DNA from: Ichthyophis bannanicus
Lineage: Eukaryota; Chordata; Amphibia; Gymnophiona; Ichthyophiidae
DNA length: 64,000 nt
Direction: 5' to 3'
Assembly: GCA_033557465.1 (NCBI GenBank)
Contig: CM066043.1
Span: forward strand, 113,628,778 to 113,692,777
The translations under genes were made by a program, and so were the position numbers. A model generated the notes under the pieces. It was given only the letters and a program-made list of their open reading frames with translations, was not told where the DNA came from and did no database searches. Of this stretch, positions 48,345 through 60,058 are shown piece after piece. Position 1 is the first letter of the stretch; each line of letters opens with the position of its first letter.

Positions 48345-50256
48345 TATGCCAGCATAGCCTCTCCCCCTCAGGGGCCTTCGCTCAGCACGGGGGGCCGGCT
48401 GACCCACTTTGCCCACCGGTGGTCTGCCATAACATCCGATTCTTGGGTGCTGCAGGTGGTTCAAAAGGGCTACCTCTTGCATTTTCACCAGGTGCCCCCC
48501 CCCTTCTTTCCAGGGGAGCCTCCAAGACCCCCCCTACACAGGGACTTACTCCTTCAGGAGCTGCAAAGTCTGCTTCACGAACAGGCTGTGGAGCCAGTGC
48601 CCCAACACCTGTGGGGTCACGGGTTTTACTCAAGGTACTTCCTGGTTCCAAAGAGAACAGGAGGCCTCAGACCCATTCTGGACTTACACAACCTCAACAA
48701 GTTCCTGCAGCGGGAAAAGTTCAAGATGCTTACCCTTGGAATCCTACTGCCCTAACCTCCAGCAGGGAGATTGGCTATGCTCCTTGGATCTAAAGGATGC
48801 TTATACCCACATCCTTATTCATCCGGACCACCGGCAATATCTACGATTTGTGGTGGCAGGAAATCATTATCAGTACCGCGTACTGCCCTTTGACCTATCC
48901 TCCGCTCCCAGGGTGTTCACGAAATGCCTGGCAGTGGTGGCAGCCTTCCTGAGGCTTCAAGGCCTCTTCGTCTTCCCCTACCTGGACGACTGGCTCATCC
49001 GGGCACAGTCTTCCCTAGAGGTCACTCAGGCCACTCAACGCACAGTGGCTCTGCTTCAGCACTTGGGCTTCGTCATAAACTTCAAAAAGTCCACTTTGCT
49101 CCCCTCTCAGGATCTCGAATTCATAGGAGCACGACTGGATACTCTGCAGGCTCGGGCCTTCTTGCCTCTGGAACGGGCCAACAGGCTCATAGCCCTGGCC
49201 GGCAGGTTCCACAGCACGTCACCAGTCTCGGCCAGACGATTCCTACAATTGCTCGGTCATATGGCTTCCACGGTCCATGTCACTCCGAATGCCCGTTTAC
49301 ATATGAGATCTGCTCAGTGGTGCCTTCGCACTCCATGGCGTCAGGCCACAGGGAGGCTGACGGACTTAATACAGATTTCCGACCGCCTGGTCTCCTCTCT
49401 GCAATGGTGGCTTCACCTGCCCAATCTGGTACTCGGCATGACCATTCAGTCTCCTCCACCATCCCAGGTGCTCACGACAGATGCCTCTCTCCTGGGATGG
49501 GGAGCACATTGTCAAGGGACATGCACTCAAGGCCTTTGGACGCCTTGGGAAGCCGCCCAACAGATAAACTTCCTGGAGCTGCGGGCGATCCGCCTAGCTC
49601 TGCGGGCCTTCTCTCACCTCACGTCTTGTCAGTCTGTGCTGGTGCAGACGGACAATCAGGTTGCCATGTTCTACGTGAACAAACAGGGGGGCACGAGCTC
49701 CCTCCTTCTATGTCGGGAGGCTCGGAGACTGTGCTCTTGGGCAGTCGGTCACAACATCCTCCTCAAGGCTGTTTACCTGCCCGGGCAGGACAATGGCCTG
49801 GCGGACAAACTGAGCCGGATTCTGCAGCCGCACGAATGGAGGCTGAACCCCGCAGTGGTCCAGCAGATTTTCCACCGGTGGGGCTCCCCCTCCGTGGATC
49901 TCTTTGCCAGTCCCCTGAACCGGCAGCTTCCCAGGTTCTGCTCACGGCACCCGCATCCTCTCAGAGTAGCGCCGGATGCTTTCCTCATATCGTGGTCCAC
50001 TGGCCTACTGTATGCCTTCCCTCCCACGCCACTGGTGTCCCGGACATTGTTCAAAGTGGTCCAGGACAGGGCCTCCGTGATCCTGGTAGTGCCCCGGTGG
50101 CCGAGGCAACCGTGGTTCCCTCTACTTCTACAGCTAGCGGTGGACACCCCTCTTCCTCTGGGGTTTCAGCCCGATCTCCTGACCCAGGATCAGGGTACTC
50201 TCCTGCACCCCAACCTCTGGGCCCTGCACCTGATGGCCTGGCTGCTGAAAGGGTAG
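48344..50256 (+). pseudogene. DIRS B2 RT/RNase H, one frameshift
   Basis: The frame runs DYASIASPPQG, GRLTHFAHRW, FYSRYFLVPKRTGGLRPILD to ILLP. An extra C near 48751 makes a TAA and shifts the frame. The following 506 codons are open: CSLDLKDAYTHILIHP, VFPYLDDWLIRAQ, TTDASLLGWGAH, FLELRAIRLAL, QTDNQVAMF and DNGLADKLS. All catalytic Asp and Glu residues of RT and RNase H are present. Confidence 0.92.
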
Positions 50257-51288
50257 TCCTAGCTCCGCTTCTGCTACCTCCGGAAGTGGAAGCCGTCGTC
50301 CTAACGTCTCGGCGTCCTTCTACCCGAAAATCTTACGCCCTTAAATGGCGTCGCTTCTCGGTCTGGTGCTCTCAGCGCTCTGAGGACCCCTTCGCCTGTT
50401 TAGTATCGGTGGTACTGCAATACTTGCTTCACCTCTCCGATTTGGGCCTCAAATCCAACTCTGTCAGAGTTCACCTCAGTGCCCTCTCCGCACATCATTC
50501 GCTGGTGGAAGGCCGGCCTCTTTCCTCGCACCCCTTGGTGGCGCGTTTCTCAGAGGCCTCCTTCTGCTTAAGCCTCCGTTGCGCCCTCCAGCTCCTGACT
50601 GGGACCTCAGCGTGGTTTTGCAAAGGCTTACCAGTCCGCCTTTTGAACCCATGGCTACCTGTCCTCTTCGTTTCCTCTCCTGGAAAACTCTCTTCTTGGT
50701 AGCCCTTACCTCCGCTAGGCGCGTCAGTGAACTACAGGCCCTAGTGTCGGAGCCCCCATACACTAGCTTCTACAAGAATAGGGTTGTCCTACGGACTCAC
50801 CCTAAGTTTCTTCCGAAGGTCTCCCATTTTCACATCAACCAAGAGGTGGTCCTTCCGACCTTCTTTCCCAGGCCGCATACCAACCGAGCTGAAACTGTGC
50901 TGCACACCCTGGACTGTAGAAGAGCCTTATCCTTCTACCTTGACCGTACGCGAGAGCATAGAAAGGCCGTCCAGCTTTTCATATCTTTTGACCCCAATCG
51001 GTTGGGGGTACCTGTCTCTAAGCGTACTCTGTCCCTCTAGGTAGCCGACTGTATCGCCTGGGCCTATGGGGCAGCCGGCCTCTCATTAGAGAATCGAGTC
51101 ACGGCTCACCGTGTTAGGGCGAAGGCTGCGTCTGTGGCTCATCTCCGCTCTGTTCCGTTGGCAGACATCTGCCGGGCCGCTACTTGGTCTTCCAGCCAGA
51201 CTTTTGCGGCTCATTACTGCCTGGAGAGGAAGTCCCGCAGGGACAGTGCTTTCGGACAGGCAGTCCTCCACAATCTCTTTGAGGTCTA
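50236..51288 (+). pseudogene. DIRS B2 tyrosine recombinase
   Basis: The -1 frame is open from 48924 to 50702. YR core: PSTRKSYALKWRRFSVW, NSVRVHLSALSAHHSLV. A base change in the TTTCTCAGAGG stretch near 50550 shifts the frame. It continues with TSARRVSELQAL (Arg near 50717), a TAG at 51038, then AHRVRAKAAS (His-x-x-Arg near 51108) and AAHYCLERKSR (Tyr near 51216), ending LFEV and stop. Confidence 0.9.
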
Positions 51289-51426
51289 AGCAACTCCTAC
51301 CCTCCGGCCCTGGTGTTGGGCTACTGGCCGGATTCGTATTCAGAGAAGATTCCTTCCTTCTGTACTGTTGAGCTTGAGGGAGCTCTTTTAGGCTTGAGGT
51401 CTCTGGTAGCCTTAAGCTTGGGAGTC

Positions 51427-51524
51427 CCATAAGTGAGGACTGACTTCCTGCTTGGTCCTGGAGAAAGAGTAGTTACTCACCTGTAACAGGTGTTCTCCAG
51501 GAGCAGCAGGAATCAGTCCTCACA
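51427..51524 (+). repeat. DIRS B2 internal complementary region
   Basis: CCCATAAGTGAGGACTGAC, then GGTCCTGGAGAAAGAGTAG, then GTTCTCCAGGAGCAGCAGG is the complement of the left and right B2 termini joined. Confidence 0.92.
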
Positions 51525-51589
51525 ACCCTCCCTCCTCCCCTTGGAGTTGCAGTCATTCTTAGTATATGGTTTTGCTAACTTTTTTGCTG

Positions 51590-51796
51590 TCTTTTCGCTA
51601 TGTCATCAGACTGAGCAAGATGGCACCCTTGGGCGGGAAGGGGACCGCGCATGCGCGCTGCAATTCCCAAAGGCTTTCTTCGAAAGCTGGCAAAAATTGC
51701 TCCGCAAGGGCTCCGTCGGCGCTGACGTCACCCATAAGTGAGGACTGATTCCTGCTGCTCCTGGAGAACACCTGTTACAGGTGAGTAACTACCCTT
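51590..51796 (+). repeat. DIRS B2 right inverted terminal repeat
   Basis: It is the complement of 44700-44870. TGACGTCA, a perfect CRE palindrome, stands near 51724 next to the mutated palindrome GTCGGCGCTGAC. CAAGATGGC and GCGCATGCGC are present. The end carries CAGGTGAGTAACT, a splice-donor consensus. Confidence 0.88.
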
Positions 51797-52936
51797 TCCC
51801 GATACCGACCCCGGTCGGTATGGGTATCGGGCTTTGCAAGAGCATCCCGACAGACAATACTTCGATTCCTCTGATGACTCTGAGGATTCTGAAGAGTCTG
51901 TTGATGCAGCGATGCTTCTTCTACAGGAGGAGTCCTCTCCTAAACGAAGGATATCTCCTCCAGAGGACTTGTCTTTTCAAGACTTTATCAGAGAGGTGGC
52001 TCGGGGTCTCTCTATTACAGTAGCCCCAGAGTCAGAGCTAAGGAGTTAGATATTCTACAATATCCTAAAACTCCTAAAGAGGCAGCTACCTTGCCTATTC
52101 ATGAGATTCTGTATGATCTCATGTTAAGGATGTGGGAAGCACCTCTAACCACCTCTCCTCACTCTCGCGGGTTGGACACCATGTATCGTGTCCCTCCTTG
52201 TCCTGGTTTCCATAAAACTCAGCTTCCTCACCACTCTATTGTGGTTGAGTCTGCAATGAGAAAGATTAGAAGTGCCAAGAGACATGCCTCTAATCCTCCA
52301 GGACGTGAATGTAGAAACCTGGATGCTTTTGGTAGAAGAGTCTTCCAAGCTTCCATGCTTGCTGCGAGAATTAATTCTTATAGTCTCTACATGGGAATGT
52401 TCTTAAAAGAAATCACTGACGATTTGCAGACTTTGAGTCCTTTTATGTCTGACAATAAAAGGCAAGAATTTCTCTCTGGGCTCAAATATGCCCAGGATAT
52501 CTCCAAATTCTCCAACCGTGCAGTTTTCAACTCCTTTCATTGCATAAGCAGTGCCTCAGCTATAGCTATAGGTGCACGTAGGATTGCTTGGCTTCAAGCA
52601 TCTGATTTGGAGACCTGGGTCCAAGATAAATTGGGAAATATTCCTTGTACAGGGGAAAATCTGTTTGGTAAGGATTGGCAAGCAAAAGCCAATCAAATGG
52701 ATGCTTAAAATTCTGCTTTGGATAGACTATCCAAATCTACAGCTGCTCCTGCTAAGAAAAGGTTGTTCACGAAAACACCTTCTTCTAAAAAAGGAAGATC
52801 CTATCCTGCTTATAGTCAGAGAGCATTTTCTGCAGCTCAGTTCCCTTCTAAACGTCAGCAATCCTCCAAACAGACCAAGGCCAAGGCTGCGAGGCCTGCT
52901 CCAGCCCAGCAGTCTCAGCCCCCTCAGGGCCTTTGA
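51797..52936 (+). pseudogene. DIRS A4 gag, C-terminal piece
   Basis: It resumes with PDTDPGRYGYRALQEHPD-like codons after B2. A 7-base deletion near 52035 and a one-base change near 52706 shift the frame. Conserved blocks are SPPEDLSFQDFIREVARGLS, LDTMYRVPPCPGFHKTQ, AARINSYSLYMGMF and GENLFGKDWQAKANQ. It ends CTT-TGA-C at 52936. Confidence 0.88.
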
Positions 52937-54861
52937 CTTTCTGCTAGAGAACTTAACCTTCCTGGCTCTAGAAGGACCAGAGCTCTCCACCATTCCAGGA
53001 AGGTTATGTCACTTTGCTCCCAGATGGGGGCAAATCACAGCAGAGCATTGGACACTCTCCATCATAAGAGAGGGGTACAAACGTCATTTTTCCAGCTTTC
53101 CCCCTCTCACAAGAGTGCACCAGTTCAATTCTCCAACCTCCCTCCCTGAGCCTATTAGAGCAGGAAGTTGCCACTCTTCTAGCCCAAGGGGCAATAGAGG
53201 AAGTGCCTTCTCAACAACAAGACACAGGGTTCTACTCCCCCTATTTTCTTATCCCAAAGAAAACAGGGGGCTTCAGACCCATTTTAGATCTCAGAGAGAT
53301 GAACAGATTCCTAGTCAAGGAAAAATTGAAGATGGTTTCTCTAGGAACTATGCTGCCATACCTTCAGAGTAAGGATTGGCTTTGTTCTCTAGATGTCAAG
53401 GATGCGTACACTCATGTTCTCATCAATCCAACTCACAGAAGGTTCCTTCGGTTCCTTTTCCAGGAGAAGCACTATCAATACAGAGTGCTCCCCTTTGGCC
53501 TGGCCTCTGCACCAAGGGTATTCACGAAATGCATGGCAGTGGTTGCTGCTTTTCTGCGCACCCTGGGAATATTTGTCTTCCCCTACCTGGACGGCTGGCT
53601 CATTCGAGCTCCCACTCAATCAGAGACCAAGACTGCTCTAACCTGCACAATGCGTATCCTTCAATAATTAGGGCTGGTAATAAACATCCCAAAATCCAAT
53701 TTGATCCCTACTCAGTCCCTGGAGTTTATAGGGGCATTGCTGGATACCACAAAGGCAAGGGCCTTTCTTCCCCAGGCCCGCTGCCTTCGCTTGATGCAGT
53801 TAGCTTCTCAAGCAGAGTTGAAACCCCTACTAACGGCTCGAGAAATGTTACAGTTGCTAGGCCATATGGCTTCCACCGTTCATGAGGTACCATATGCTCA
53901 CCTTCATATGAGAGCAGCTCAGTGGACCTTATCCACCCAATGGACCCAGGCATTAGGCTGCCTGTCAGACAAAATAGCAAACACAAGTCGCCTCATTTTG
54001 TCCCTCCAATGGTGGAAGTCCCCTCAAAACGTCTTGCTGGGGTGTCCTTTTCAACAGCCTCTACCCCAGGCAACTCTTACACCAGATGCTTCTCCAATGG
54101 GCTGGGAAGCTCATCTTCAGGACCTCTCCACCCAGGGCATCTGTTCCCCACAGGAGACTTGTCTCCACATCAATCTTTTGGAACTCAGAGCAATCTTCCT
54201 TGCTCTACGAGTTTTCCACACCCTGCTCAGCCACAAGACAGTCCTTGTCCACACGGACAATCAGGTAGCCATGTTCTACCTAAACAAGCAGGGGGGAACT
54301 GGCTCTCTGTCGCTTTGCAACGAAGCTCTGCGACTATGGGCCCTCGCCAGAGAGCATCACATTCATCTTCTGGCAGTCTATCTTCCAGGGGTTCAAAACT
54401 CTTGGGCAGACAGACTCAGTCAAGTTCTGCTTCCAGACGAGTGGTCCCTACATATGGACCATGTACCAAAGAGTTTTCAAATTTGGGGAACCCCGGACAT
54501 AGACCTCTTTGCAAGTCCGTGGAATGCCAAACTTCCCCGCTTCTGTTCCAGAACTTCGGCTCAGGGAGCTCAGGCAAGGGATGCTTTCCTCCTTCACTGG
54601 GGTCAAGACTTCCTGTATGCCTTTCCACCCATTCCCCTAATTCCCAAAACCCTGTTCAAGCTTCAGAGAGACAGAGGCCACATGATTCTCATAGCTCCAA
54701 ATTGGCCACGGCAAGTGTGGTACCCTCTGCTTCTACATCTCTCTCAAGCTCCCTCCCTAGAGTTAGGGTCTGCTAAAGACCTCCTCTCTCAGGAGGACGG
54801 AAAATTGTGGCATCCCAATCCCCAGTCTCTGCATCTCAGGGCTTGGTTGCTGAAGGCCTAG
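52937..54861 (+). pseudogene. DIRS A4 RT/RNase H
   Basis: The catalytic motif reads FPYLDGWLI (near 53590) instead of YLDD, and the first RNase H motif reads TPDAS. Frameshifts stand near 53148, and a TAA near 53666 follows RILQ. Pieces open from 53203 to 53667 and 53701 to 54861 are otherwise normal, ending with the RH codons ADRLSQ and AWLLKA. Confidence 0.9.
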
Positions 54862-55893
54862 ATCTCCAGGATCTTCCTCTTTCTCAACAAGTGAAAGATG
54901 TTCTTCATGCTTCCAGAAATCTTTCCACTAGACGTTCTTACACCTTCAAGTGGAAAAGGTTTACCATCTGGTGTTCTGGAAGGGGTCTTAACCCCCGGTC
55001 AATGCCTTTAGAATCGTTACTGGAGTATCTCCTGCATCTGTCTAATGCAGGCCTTAAGACAAATTCAGTAAGAGTCCATCTGAGTGCTATTGCAGCTTTA
55101 CTCAAGCCTCTAAATGGACAACCTGTTTCTTCTCATCCCCTTGTAGCAAGGTTCATGAGAGGCCTCCTTTTAACAAAGCCTCCCATTAGACCACCACCGG
55201 TGGCATGGGACTTAAATTTGGTTCTTGGTCAGCTTATGAAGCCGCCTTTTGAACCTTTAGCTACTACCTCCTTGAAATACCTTTCTTGGAAGGTTATCTT
55301 TCTCATTGCAATCACATTAGCACGCCGCATCAGTAAATTGCAAGCACTAGTAGCTAATCCATCTTATACAAGGTTTCATCATGACAAGGTGGTCCTTAGG
55401 ACTAATCCACATTATATGCCTAAGGTGGTCTCGCCTTTTCACCTCAACTAAAAGACTTCCTGTCTTTTTTCCAGGGCCTCATGCTTCAAGTGCAGAGAGG
55501 AATCTTCATACCCTGGACTGTAAAAGAGCTCTGGCTTTTTACTTACAGAGGACACAGCAACATAGAAAGTCTTCCCAACTCTTTGTTGCTTTTGATCCTT
55601 CTCATTTGGGACTACCAGTCTCCAAGAGAACTCTTTCCAACGGGATTGCCCAATGTATTTCTTTCGCCTATCAGAGCAAGAACATTTCTCTGGAGGGCCA
55701 TGTCACAGCTCACAATGTGAGAGCCATGGCAGCCTCAATGGCTCATCTGAACTCTGTGTCTATCAATGACATCTGTCGAGCAGCCACTTGGGCCTCAGTT
55801 CATACCTTCACAGCCCATTACTGCTTAGACAAGGACTCCCGCCGGGATGCCTTGTTTGGTCAGGCTGTTCTCAAACACCTGTTCCATGCTTAA
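54840..55893 (+). pseudogene. DIRS A4 tyrosine recombinase
   Basis: RRSYTFKWKRFTIW, then LARRISKLQAL (catalytic Arg kept, neighbouring Ser changed to Leu). A stop and deletion near 55449 (after FHLN) remove the QEVYL codons. The rest is open from 55466: AHNVRAMAAS and TAHYCLDKDSR, ending FHA and stop at 55893. Confidence 0.9.
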
Positions 55894-56009
55894 TCAACTC
55901 CTACCCACCATCCCTCATGGGATGCCAGAGATCCAGGTGGGGAAGTGCAGCCCTGTTCCAGGGACACACAACTTCTGGGCTCTCTCCCTGGCATCAAAAG
56001 CTAGGGAGT

Positions 56010-56109
56010 CCCCATACGTGAAGACTCATTCCTGCTTGTTCCTGGAGATAGCACAGTTACTTACCTGTAACAGGTGATCTCTGAGAACAGCAGGAATAAG
56101 TCTTCACAA
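56010..56109 (+). repeat. DIRS A4 internal complementary region
   Basis: CCCCATACGTGAAGACTC, then GTTCCTGGAGATAGCACAG, then CAGCAGGAATAAGTC is complementary to both A4 termini joined. The right terminal repeat follows at 56215-56389. Confidence 0.9.
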
Positions 56110-56540
56110 CCCACCCACCTCCCCTAGGAGTTGTCTCTCTCTCTCTCTCTATCTATCTTCCTTTCCCTCTCTCTCCCTCTTTGTCTCAGCTATAAAACTC
56201 AACTGAGGAGAGACAGTTGGAAAGGCAGGAAGGCAGCATGCAGACGCTGTGGGATGCTCCCAAAAGCTTTCTGATTGGACGCTGGGGAACGTTCCCGCGC
56301 AGGCTCAGTCGGTACCGACGTACCCATATGTGAAGACTTATTCCTGCTGTTCCCAGAGATCACCTGTTACAGGTAAGTAACTGTGCTTTATCAACCGACC
56401 ATTATAGTGAACTAACATGGCAACCACACTGCAGAGATTGGTGGCACCTGTCAGACGGCTGCCTGGGTGAGAATCTTCACAGTCTTGGCAAGTGCATATA
56501 TCTATATTATTTGCAAGGGATTGTGGGCAATGCAGTTCAT

Positions 56541-57960
56541 TCACACCAGACACAGCTGCTGACAATAATTTAGTTGTGCTCAAGTGTAAGACCAATAAGA
56601 TATTTATTTATGGGGTTATTTCTCCCAACACAGATATGCTTGGTAGCACATAAATCAGGTTACTTGCTTTCAGTGTTAAACTTGAAAAAAACAAAATCAG
56701 GAAAACAACATTCAAACTTGTCAGGTATTAGCTAATGTTTTCTTAGCATATATCAAACAACAAACGAAAAGCCACAAAGAAAGAAAAAAACTCTTCTTTT
56801 CAGGTTAACTTCTGATAACTTCCCACATAGATTCAGAAGTGATTCTCTCCTAGCTCACAAGCAATTAGGTAAGGCTCAATTGCTAGCAGTTATTCAGCTG
56901 AAACTCCTTAGCTGGCTTGCTTTCTACTGTGTGGGTCAAATCCTGCTTCAGGAGCTTTTCTGAGTAGATTAAAGAACAAGTTTGTATTTCTTTGTGATGG
57001 TTGCTGTACTTTGTAACAGAAAGTTACCAAAGGAGTTTAGACAGAGAGCAGTCCATATAAACAGATTCTTCATCTGCTATCATTCCCTCTTCTTCAACAA
57101 GCATGGTTTCAATATCATGGATTGGCACAGATGAATCTCTCAATGGAGCACTTTCAGGAGAATACTTGTTTCCCTGCTGTCTTTCAAGGTTATAGCTAGG
57201 GCATAGATCAGTGTTCATACCTGAGCTTCCATTGCTGTTAGAGTTCCTCTCTATATAGCCTGGCCAGTATGTAGTCCAGTTCTTATGTCCAGCCTTCCAA
57301 TCCAGATCCCTGGACACTGGATCTCTCTTCACATACCTTCTGGCACGGGTCTTTGGGTCCCTTCCACGTGCAGCCGTCTCTCTCACAGGTAGCGACTGGA
57401 GAGTCCTAGCTCTGCAGCACCATTCCTCTGGCTTTCCCCAGTCCAATGGTGTATGCTGGCCCTTGGAATGCCTCCCAGTATACGTACTGCTCTGGACTCT
57501 TCTAGACCTCTCAAAGGCTTTTCTCCTCTTTCTTCCAAAGGGTTTCTTTCCCTCTCTGTCCGTCTGGTTTGACTTCTGCTTCTGATGATCCTTCAGATGA
57601 AACTGATGATCAAGCTCAAGCTGATTCTCAGGATAATGAGGATAATTCTCTGTAGAATAAACTCTACCTTTATTCTGCCTAGATGAGTGCTCCTCCTTAA
57701 CAGCGCAGCTGTGCTGAATCAGGCCCTGCCCTTTGAGATGAGTGCTTAGGGATTACCTCATAGCCCTCCTGATTGAACACACGTTTCCCCACTTCAGCTC
57801 CTCTAATGGCTGCTGGAAACCTGGTGCATTCTGGGACTGGTAGTCTTTTATGGGAAAATTCTGCTTTCTTATTTCTACCAGAACTGACAGGTTGCTTGTT
57901 CAGAGTCACTTCACCTTTCCTATAGCTCCTTCCTGAGCTATGATAAGCTTCTTTATCACA
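56541..57960 (-). repeat. Gypsy 3' LTR, about 1.4 kb
   Basis: It begins TGTGATAAAGAAGC, like TGTGATGAAGAAGC of the solo LTR. Near its end it shares the AATAAAT word, GAGCACAACTA and the GTCAGCAGC...CTGGTGTGA stretch with the solo LTR. The 3' end is placed by that comparison only. Confidence 0.65.
57024..57446 (-). pseudogene. Open-frame piece inside the Gypsy LTR (140 codons)
   Basis: It corresponds in position to the end of the 365-codon frame of the solo LTR. Shared traits are a basic, Trp/Tyr-containing middle (YIERNSN versus YLNREHS) and the end ETMLVEEEG...MDCSLS. It is in a different phase from the integrase extension upstream, so this copy is broken between 57447 and 57697. Confidence 0.4.
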
Positions 57961-58938
57961 TACCCCCCTGCTTAAGTTATTACGGACTGGTTTAACTGGT
58001 GAAACTTCTTTCCTACAGTCCGTAATACCTACGAGAGTGTTCTCTTTTTGAAGCTCACTTACTTCCTGACTGGCTTCAGGGTCATTATTATTTACAGGCC
58101 TCTCCTTCCAAGACTTAAGTACATTAATATGGTAGGTCTGCCTACGCCCTCTTGCATTTTCTACTATATAAGATACTGGGCTCACTTGTTTAACAACCTT
58201 CCATGGCCCTTTCCACTGTACTTCAAATTTTGGGGCAGTTCCTGCTACTTGAACCAAAACCTTTTCACCAATGCTTAATTGGCGGCTTTTGGCCTTCCTA
58301 TCATACCACCCTTTCTGGCGCACTTGACTGTCCTGCAGGTTCCTCTCAGCAACCTGCGAGGTCCTTTTTAAATGTGCCCTCAGGTCACGTAGAAACTGTG
58401 GCACCTCCTGACTTCCTGGTTCAGGATCAATCCATTGTTCCCTCAAAATATCTAACAAACCCCGTGGAGCCCTACCATACGTCAATTCATATGGAGTTAC
58501 ACCTAGGGACACCTGAATTCTTTCCCTGCAGGCATATAAGGCAAAGGGCAATAACATATCCCATTCTTTTACCTCTCCTGCTAACCCCCTTCTCAACATT
58601 TGTTTGAGAGTTTGGTTGAATCTCTCCACCAAACCGTTTGATTGTGGATGGTAGGCTGAGGTTTTTACGTGATGAATGCCAAAGGCATCCCAGACCTGGG
58701 CCAAATATTTGGATACAAAATTGGACCCGCGGTCAGTCAACACCTCTCTTGGGAATCCCACTTCACAAAACAATTTTACTAGCTCTAAAGCTATTGTTTT
58801 TGCAGAAACATTCCTCTATGGTATGGCCCAGGGAAACCTTGTTGCCTGATCTACCATAACTAGGATGTATTGGAAACCTCGGGGCGTTTTGACTAATGGG
58901 CCTACAATATCCATGGCAATATCCATAACCCCAATACT
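57697..58938 (-). pseudogene. Gypsy integrase, reading into the LTR
   Basis: Integrase inserts the cDNA. The DDE residues are visible: Asp in MDIVGPL near 58915, Asp in LTDRGSNF near 58740 and Glu in QSNGLVERFNQ near 58630. The carboxy end has the GPY/F-type module (KGPWKVVKQVSPVSYIV). The frame from 58773 is open for 358 codons, crosses the purine tract and continues 87 codons into the LTR before stopping at 57697. A stop after WAIP near 58816 breaks the core. The zinc-binding amino end is missing. Confidence 0.85.
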
Positions 58939-59665
58939 GGACTTCTGCAATCCGATATACCTCGGACTACCAAAACAAGCTCTCAAACCACTACAGCTGG
59001 CACAAAACACTGCAGCTCGAATCATATCCGGAGCCGCAAGGCAGGAGCACATCACACCTACACTAAAGGACTTACACTGGCTCCCAATCATTGCTCGCAT
59101 CAGATACAAGACTATCATAAACCTATTTAAGATAAAAGAACACACATCAGCCAACAGCCTCCACCTGCTCATACAACCGGAAACCAGCGCACGTCCCAGA
59201 AGAAGTCAAACACGCAACCGAGTCAGCACCCCAAATGAGTACAAGCACACACGCAAGGACACAACAGACAGAGCTCTCTCCATGGCTGCTCCAACAATAT
59301 GGAACAATCTACCGGACGATCTAAGGGCAACTCCAGACCTCAAAGACTTCAGAAAACAACTGAAAACCATGCTGTTCATAGAGCACTATGGTCACATCAC
59401 ATAACCTAAGAGAATGGATACAGCACTCCAATCCTCCCAAACAACTGAATATATATAAAATATGATTCTAGCACCACTGTAAATAGCCCACCCTGTATAT
59501 AGCTCAAACAATCAAGCACCCCAACACATCCCTCACACAACTAAGTTTTATCCTCACTGCATGTACAACACACACACTTTACCTGATTGCTTGCTGTGAT
59601 ACCACCTTGATTATTAAGATAAGGCGGTTTAGAAATACTGTTAAATAAATAAATAAATAAATAAA
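58937..59665 (+). pseudogene. L2-type LINE ORF2 C-terminus and tail, inserted in integrase
   Basis: ILDFCNPIYLGLPKQALKP, then LQLAQNTAARIISGAARQ, HITPTLKDLHWLPIIARI and IWNNLPDDLRATP, open to a TAA at 59404. The tail AAGGCGGTTTAGAAATACTG with an AAATAA array closes it. The Gypsy integrase reads on the other strand on both sides. Confidence 0.85.
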
Positions 59666-59835
59666 TGCGACCAATTGGGTCTGTGATAAGCTTCCTTATC
59701 ACACACCTTAGAAACTAACAGAATTATTTTAGCCTAAGCTTTCGAGGACAAAAGTCTATTGGTGCACAGATAGGACAAGATGTTTAAGAAGAAGTCTTAA
59801 TATTCCATACTATTATTGCATTTAAGAACTACTAG

Positions 59836-60058
59836 TGGAGGAGCAGCCTAGTAGTTAGAGCAACAGCCTAACACCCAAAAGATCAGGGTTCAATTCCCAC
59901 TGCCACTCCTTGTGACCTTGGGCAAATCACTCTACCCTCCATTGTCTCGGAAGAAAAGGCCTGGCAATCTACTTCCAGTCAAATCTTGCCAAGAAAACTC
60001 AGGGGTTGCCAGGTTGCCAGGAGTCAGCATTGACTTAATGGCACTTAAAAAAAACAAA
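59836..60058 (+). mobile_element. tRNA-derived SINE with RTE-like tail, second copy
   Basis: It has the same head (GGAGGAGCAGCCTAGTAG), B box (GGGTTCAATTCC), core (CTTGTGACCTTGGGCAAAT) and tail (CAGGAGTCAGCATTGACTTAATGGCAC plus A-rich end) as the copy at 3913. Confidence 0.8.

Larger units (their letters stand above)
44685..51796 (+). mobile_element. DIRS retrotransposon copy B2, nested in A4
   Basis: The left end is TCTCCAGGACCAAGC at 44685 and the right end GTGAGTAACTACCCTT is at about 51796. A4 gag reads GATGAT before and TCCCGATACC after; copy A3 has these joined as GATGATTCCCGATACC, so nothing was duplicated or lost. Gag, RT/RH, YR, internal complementary region and both terminal repeats are present. 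A solo LTR is inserted in gag. Confidence 0.95.
43611..56389 (+). mobile_element. DIRS retrotransposon copy A4, carrying copy B2
   Basis: The left terminus is TCTCCAGGAACAAGC at 43611 and the right terminus TAAGTAACTGTGCTT ends at about 56389. The internal complementary region is at 56010-56109. Copy B2 (44685-51796) splits gag. The remaining 5.7 kb has gag, RT/RH and YR, each with breaks. It is most like A3. Confidence 0.93.
56541..59693 (-). mobile_element. Gypsy LTR retrotransposon remnant (integrase plus 3' LTR)
   Basis: On the minus strand, integrase codons (from 59681 down, interrupted by an L2 tail) are followed by a purine-rich tract AGCAGGGGGG and an LTR starting TGTGATAAAG at 57960. 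The LTR ends near 56541 by comparison with the solo LTR at 46452-47782. Gag, protease, RT and RNase H are absent. At the other end, about 24 bases like the LTR start (59670-59693) touch the integrase, which suggests an internal deletion. Confidence 0.75.
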
